The position numbers and the translations under genes are program-made. Below, in pieces: positions 61,449-64,000 of a stretch of DNA of 64,000 nt (position 1 is the stretch's first letter; the number at the start of each line of letters is the position of its first letter). The notes beneath the pieces are model-generated. The model did not search any database. It was not told the DNA's origin and saw only the letters and a list, made by a program, of their open reading frames with translations. The DNA is from JBBSOK01 sp965219125 (GTDB lineage Bacteria > Bacteroidota > Bacteroidia > Flavobacteriales > Flavobacteriaceae), in assembly GCA_965219125.1 (NCBI GenBank), contig CBDCMO010000002.1:1798001-1862000 (forward strand), given 5' to 3'.

Positions 61449-62325
61449 ATTCTTGCTTTTTAGTTTCTTGTTGTGTTTGTATTTCAATAAAATCTAAAAT
61501 ACGGTAAATGGTTTCCCTTTCTTTTAGATTATGGTTTTGGCCGGTTGTAAAAAAGGTAGTCAAATTTTCTTTGTTAATTTCAACCGCATCTTTAATTGGC
61601 TGAAAAGGTGTTACTTTATCGGTTGTTTCGTGAATTACCAAAACTGGTTTGTTCACTTTTATAAAAAAGTTTTTCATTGAAATTTCTTCCATTGGTAGCG
61701 TTAAAACTTCTTTTGCTTTTTTCTTCAAATTAGTAATAACAGTATTAGTAACACCAAGCGCATCTTGAAAATAGTCGAATAACGACAGTAAATTTTTTGG
61801 TGCACCCATAATAACGTAATTATTTACTTCGATTTTTTCATTTTCCAGAAAAGTGTACGCACCAACCAAACTACCCAAAGAATGGCAAATCATTACCTCA
61901 ACTTTACCTATTTTTTTTAACGCAATTGCAACTGCTTCTCTGTATGTTTCAACATTAAGCACGTCGCCTTCAGAAAAACCGTGGGCAGGCGCGTCTATGG
62001 AATGGATTGTATAATCAGATAAATCGAGATTATCAATATAAACTTTCCACCTATACGAATAGCTCATCCAACCGTGAACAAAGAAAATGGTTTTTGGTCC
62101 ATTTCCCCAACTGTGCAGGGCAATTTTACTGTCTGGCAATTCAATGTAAGATATTTTTGCACCTTCCAAAAATTTCTGTCCGTGGTCTGAAACTGGTATT
62201 CTTCTAACCTTGCATAAAAGTTTAAAAGCGAGTTCCCTATTCCATTTTGGAAATAATGGAGCGGTTATATTCAGGAAAAACCCAAGAAGTTTTAAAACTG
62301 ATTTTTGTATTTTATTTTTTTTCAT
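61429..62325 (-). CDS. Alpha/beta hydrolase
   Basis: A 298-residue alpha/beta-hydrolase-fold enzyme. FFVHGWMSYSYRW is the oxyanion strand, ICHSLGSLVGAY is the nucleophile elbow (Ser in HSLGS), VIHETTDKVTPF carries the expected Asp, and GQNHNL the catalytic His. An N-terminal hydrophobic segment (VLKLLGFFLNITAPLF) could anchor it to the membrane. The substrate is unknown. It sits between a TetR regulator (8-base gap) and a thioesterase, which suggests lipid or ester metabolism. Confidence 0.85.
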   Translation of the reverse strand: MKKNKIQKSVLKLLGFFLNITAPLFPKWNRELAFKLLCKVRRIPVSDHGQKFLEGAKISYIELPDSKIALHSWGNGPKTIFFVHGWMSYSYRWKVYIDNLDLSDYTIHSIDAPAHGFSEGDVLNVETYREAVAIALKKIGKVEVMICHSLGSLVGAYTFLENEKIEVNNYVIMGAPKNLLSLFDYFQDALGVTNTVITNLKKKAKEVLTLPMEEISMKNFFIKVNKPVLVIHETTDKVTPFQPIKDAVEINKENLTTFFTTGQNHNLKERETIYRILDFIEIQTQQETKKQEYVFEAI

Positions 62326-62333
62326 TACTTATT

Positions 62334-62930
62334 TTAAATAGGTGTCGAAATTTCTGCAACTACATTTCGCAAGTGCTTTACAGCATCAGTTATTGGTGCA
62401 ACCGACTTTTCCAAACGGCTCATCATAATAGAGCCTTCCAACGTCGCAATTATTATATTTGAATAAAATTGTTTGTTTATATTCGCCTTTACCTGATTGT
62501 TTTTTTGTCCATTTACAATTAGGGTTGTAATAGCATTCTTAAATTTTTCCAACATATTTAAAACATAACCTCGCATTTCTATGTTGGCATCATCTGCTTC
62601 TATCGCGGCGTTTAATAAAGGGCAACCGCCGTCATAAAGCGGGGTTTCCATATAATTTTCAAAAAAGGAGAACACGGCTTCAAACTTGGTTTCAAAAGTA
62701 TTAGCAGTTTTTATAGAAGCACCCATACTCTCAAACATAGATTTTGAAAGCTCTATTAAAGCCTGCTTTTCTAGATCCTGTTTATTTTCAAAATGCCGAT
62801 AAATTGCACCTTTAGTAAAACCCGTTGCTTCAGTAATATCGCTTATGCTCGTAGCTTTGTAACCTTGTGTATTAAACAAGTTTGCACTGGTTTTAATTAT
62901 ATGTTGTTTTGTAGTTTCGGCGTTTCGCAT
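62334..62930 (-). CDS. TetR/AcrR-family transcriptional regulator
   Basis: A 198-residue repressor with an N-terminal helix-turn-helix (ATSISDITEATGFTKGAIYRHFENKQDL) and a C-terminal ligand-binding helical domain (PLYDGGCPLLNAAIEADD is typical of the TetR_C type). It is first in an operon with the hydrolase and thioesterase. The 20-bp palindrome directly before its start (62937-62956) overlaps the -7 box, so it most likely represses its own operon and responds to a lipophilic or ester ligand. Confidence 0.92.
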   Translation of the reverse strand: MRNAETTKQHIIKTSANLFNTQGYKATSISDITEATGFTKGAIYRHFENKQDLEKQALIELSKSMFESMGASIKTANTFETKFEAVFSFFENYMETPLYDGGCPLLNAAIEADDANIEMRGYVLNMLEKFKNAITTLIVNGQKNNQVKANINKQFYSNIIIATLEGSIMMSRLEKSVAPITDAVKHLRNVVAEISTPI

Positions 62931-62934
62931 AGCA

Positions 62935-62956
62935 CAAAGATACCGATTGGTATCTT
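62935..62956 (-). promoter_or_regulatory. TetR operator and -7 box
   Basis: AAGATACC-GATT-GGTATCTT (62937-62956) is a perfect inverted repeat, and the -7 box TATCTTTG (62942-62935 on minus) lies within it. The box ends 4 bases before the TetR ATG, so the transcript may be leaderless. Autorepression is inferred from the overlap. Confidence 0.75.
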
Positions 62957-63049
62957 ATTTCAAAGAAAAATGGTAAATTTGGCAAATATTTGTGTTCAAA
63001 TCGGTTTATTCTGTGGAATTTACAACCGTAAGATTTACGATATTTTACC

Positions 63050-63057
63050 TAATTTTG
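63050..63057 (+). promoter_or_regulatory. -7 box of the YheT-like gene
   Basis: TAATTTTG, 20 bases before the ATG at 63078. Confidence 0.55.
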
Positions 63058-63077
63058 AACAAATCACCAATCTTAAT

Positions 63078-64000
63078 ATGCCTTTAGTAGAATCAACTTT
63101 TTCGCCTTCAATACTATTTAGAAATGCCCATTTTTCTACAATTTACTCGGCGAAATTGCGTCCAACGCCTACTTTGGCGCAAACCCGAGAGCGCATTATT
63201 TTACCAGATTCAGATTTTATTGATATAGATTGGTCGTACGCCAAGACAAAAGCAACGAAAGTTAGTATTTTGCTTCACGGTCTTGAAGGCAATGCCCAGC
63301 GAACCTATATTAAAAGCATGGGGAAAAAGTTAATTGCAAAAAACTGGGATGTTGCAGCCGTTAATTTTCGAGGTTGCAGTGGCGAACCTAACAAGAAATT
63401 TGCGAGTTATAATGCTGGTAAAACCGATGACCTTGACAGTATTATAAATTTTATTCTGAAAAAATATGGCTATTCTGAAATTGCACTTATTGGCTTTAGT
63501 TTAGGCGGAAATTTGCTGTTGAAGTATTTGGGAGAACGTGATAATGCTCCAACCGAAATTACAAAAGCAATCGCAATATCTTCTCCGCTTAGCTTAAAAG
63601 GTTCTTTGGAAAGTCTTACGCAGTTCAATAATTTTATATATCGAAATTCATTTTTAAAAGATTTACGGAAGAAATATAAAATCAAAATGCAGGATTTTCC
63701 TGAAAAGATAAGCACAACCGATATTAAAAAAATTAATTCTCTTTTAGCTTTTGACAGTTATTACACCGCGCCAGCTCACGGTTTTAAGGATGCTTTTGAT
63801 TATTACGAAAAAAATAGCAGCGTAAATTTTATCGCAAATATCAAAATACCCGTTTTAATTTTAAATGCTGAAAACGATACATTCTTGTCGCCAGATTGCT
63901 ATCCACGTGAAATTGCGGCAACTTCAAAAAACATCTATCTCGAAACCCCAAAATATGGTGGTCACGTTGGCTTTCATATTTCAAATGATGAATATTACAG
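63078..64000 (+). CDS. YheT-like alpha/beta hydrolase (3' end cut by window)
   Basis: At least 307 residues, open to the window end. MPLVESTFSPSILFRNAHFS opens the frame. LLHGLEGNAQRTYIKS (oxyanion), NFRGCSGEPN (the RGCSG motif of the YheT/UPF0017 family), IGFSLGGNLL (nucleophile Ser), NAENDTFLSPDC (Asp) and YGGHVGFH (His) are all in order. Family members are hydrolases of unknown substrate. The start at 63078 fits the -7 box 20 bases upstream. It points away from the TetR gene. Confidence 0.88.
   Translation, partial: MPLVESTFSPSILFRNAHFSTIYSAKLRPTPTLAQTRERIILPDSDFIDIDWSYAKTKATKVSILLHGLEGNAQRTYIKSMGKKLIAKNWDVAAVNFRGCSGEPNKKFASYNAGKTDDLDSIINFILKKYGYSEIALIGFSLGGNLLLKYLGERDNAPTEITKAIAISSPLSLKGSLESLTQFNNFIYRNSFLKDLRKKYKIKMQDFPEKISTTDIKKINSLLAFDSYYTAPAHGFKDAFDYYEKNSSVNFIANIKIPVLILNAENDTFLSPDCYPREIAATSKNIYLETPKYGGHVGFHISNDEYY

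Noticed and set aside
1..64000. tRNA or rRNA genes
   Set aside because: No cloverleaf with a TTCGAAYCC-type arm or rRNA-like segment was found by eye.

Overview
The window is AT-rich chromosomal DNA from a member of the Bacteroidota, almost certainly family Flavobacteriaceae. Evidence: many genes have the flavobacterial -7 promoter motif TAnnTTTG about 20-25 bases before the start codon; a PorZ-like type IX secretion protein carries a C-terminal sorting-type domain; a lipoprotein Omp85 (TamL type) is paired with TamB; an OlsF-type fused acyltransferase is present; and beta-barrel proteins of flavobacterial type recur. No rRNA, tRNA, transposase, prophage or CRISPR array was seen. Most genes are housekeeping or conserved family genes, so this reads as core chromosome. 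The genus cannot be fixed from sequence alone.

Layout. 0-7 kb: metG, a DUF421 membrane protein, a decayed S1-domain remnant, two secreted proteins, an EamA transporter, an HDAC-fold deacetylase and a small Cys-rich protein. 7-11.7 kb: recQ, a single-domain GIY-YIG nuclease set in a cluster of hairpin repeats, a short ssb and an OMPLA-like phospholipase. 11.7-19.2 kb: tamL-tamB. 19.4-22.9 kb: a lone exbD, a TMEM175-like channel and a YSC84-like lipid-binding protein, the last two each broken by an in-frame stop, then ferritin and a TspO-related protein. 23-30.8 kb: the four ligase-associated DNA-repair proteins (PdeM phosphoesterase, Lhr-type helicase, ATP-dependent ligase, MBL-fold exonuclease). 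PdeM is cut off from the other three by a roughly 2 kb insert carrying a DUF4143 ATPase and small orphan ORFs. 31-38.5 kb: terB-like gene, fbp, GNAT, aspartate kinase, olsF, DUF5995, DoxX, a lipoprotein and a VOC protein. 38.7-42 kb: yraN and the glycogen pair glgA-glgC. 42-47.7 kb: a NYN-domain nuclease preceded by tandem GC-rich hairpins, a TlpA-like thioredoxin protein and mfd. 47.8-55 kb: DoxX, a pyridine nucleotide-disulfide oxidoreductase, a glycosyltransferase pair (one frameshifted in an A8 tract), recO and porZ. 55-64 kb: gdhA, a beta-barrel protein, a cystathionine synthase, a DUF3298-type lipoprotein, an ArsC-like protein, an EamA transporter, a TetR-led operon with a hydrolase and a thioesterase, and a YheT-like hydrolase running off the end.

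The most unusual feature is the density of short palindromic repeats of several families. They lie between genes and also inside conserved genes in frame, adding peptide segments to MetG, the HDAC-like enzyme, the Lhr-type helicase, Mfd and the disulfide oxidoreductase. One hairpin family (GGTGCTTCGG...hairpin...CACTCAGCAACC) clusters around the GIY-YIG nuclease gene, which suggests a nuclease/repeat partnership comparable in layout to REP elements and RAYT transposases. That link is an inference.
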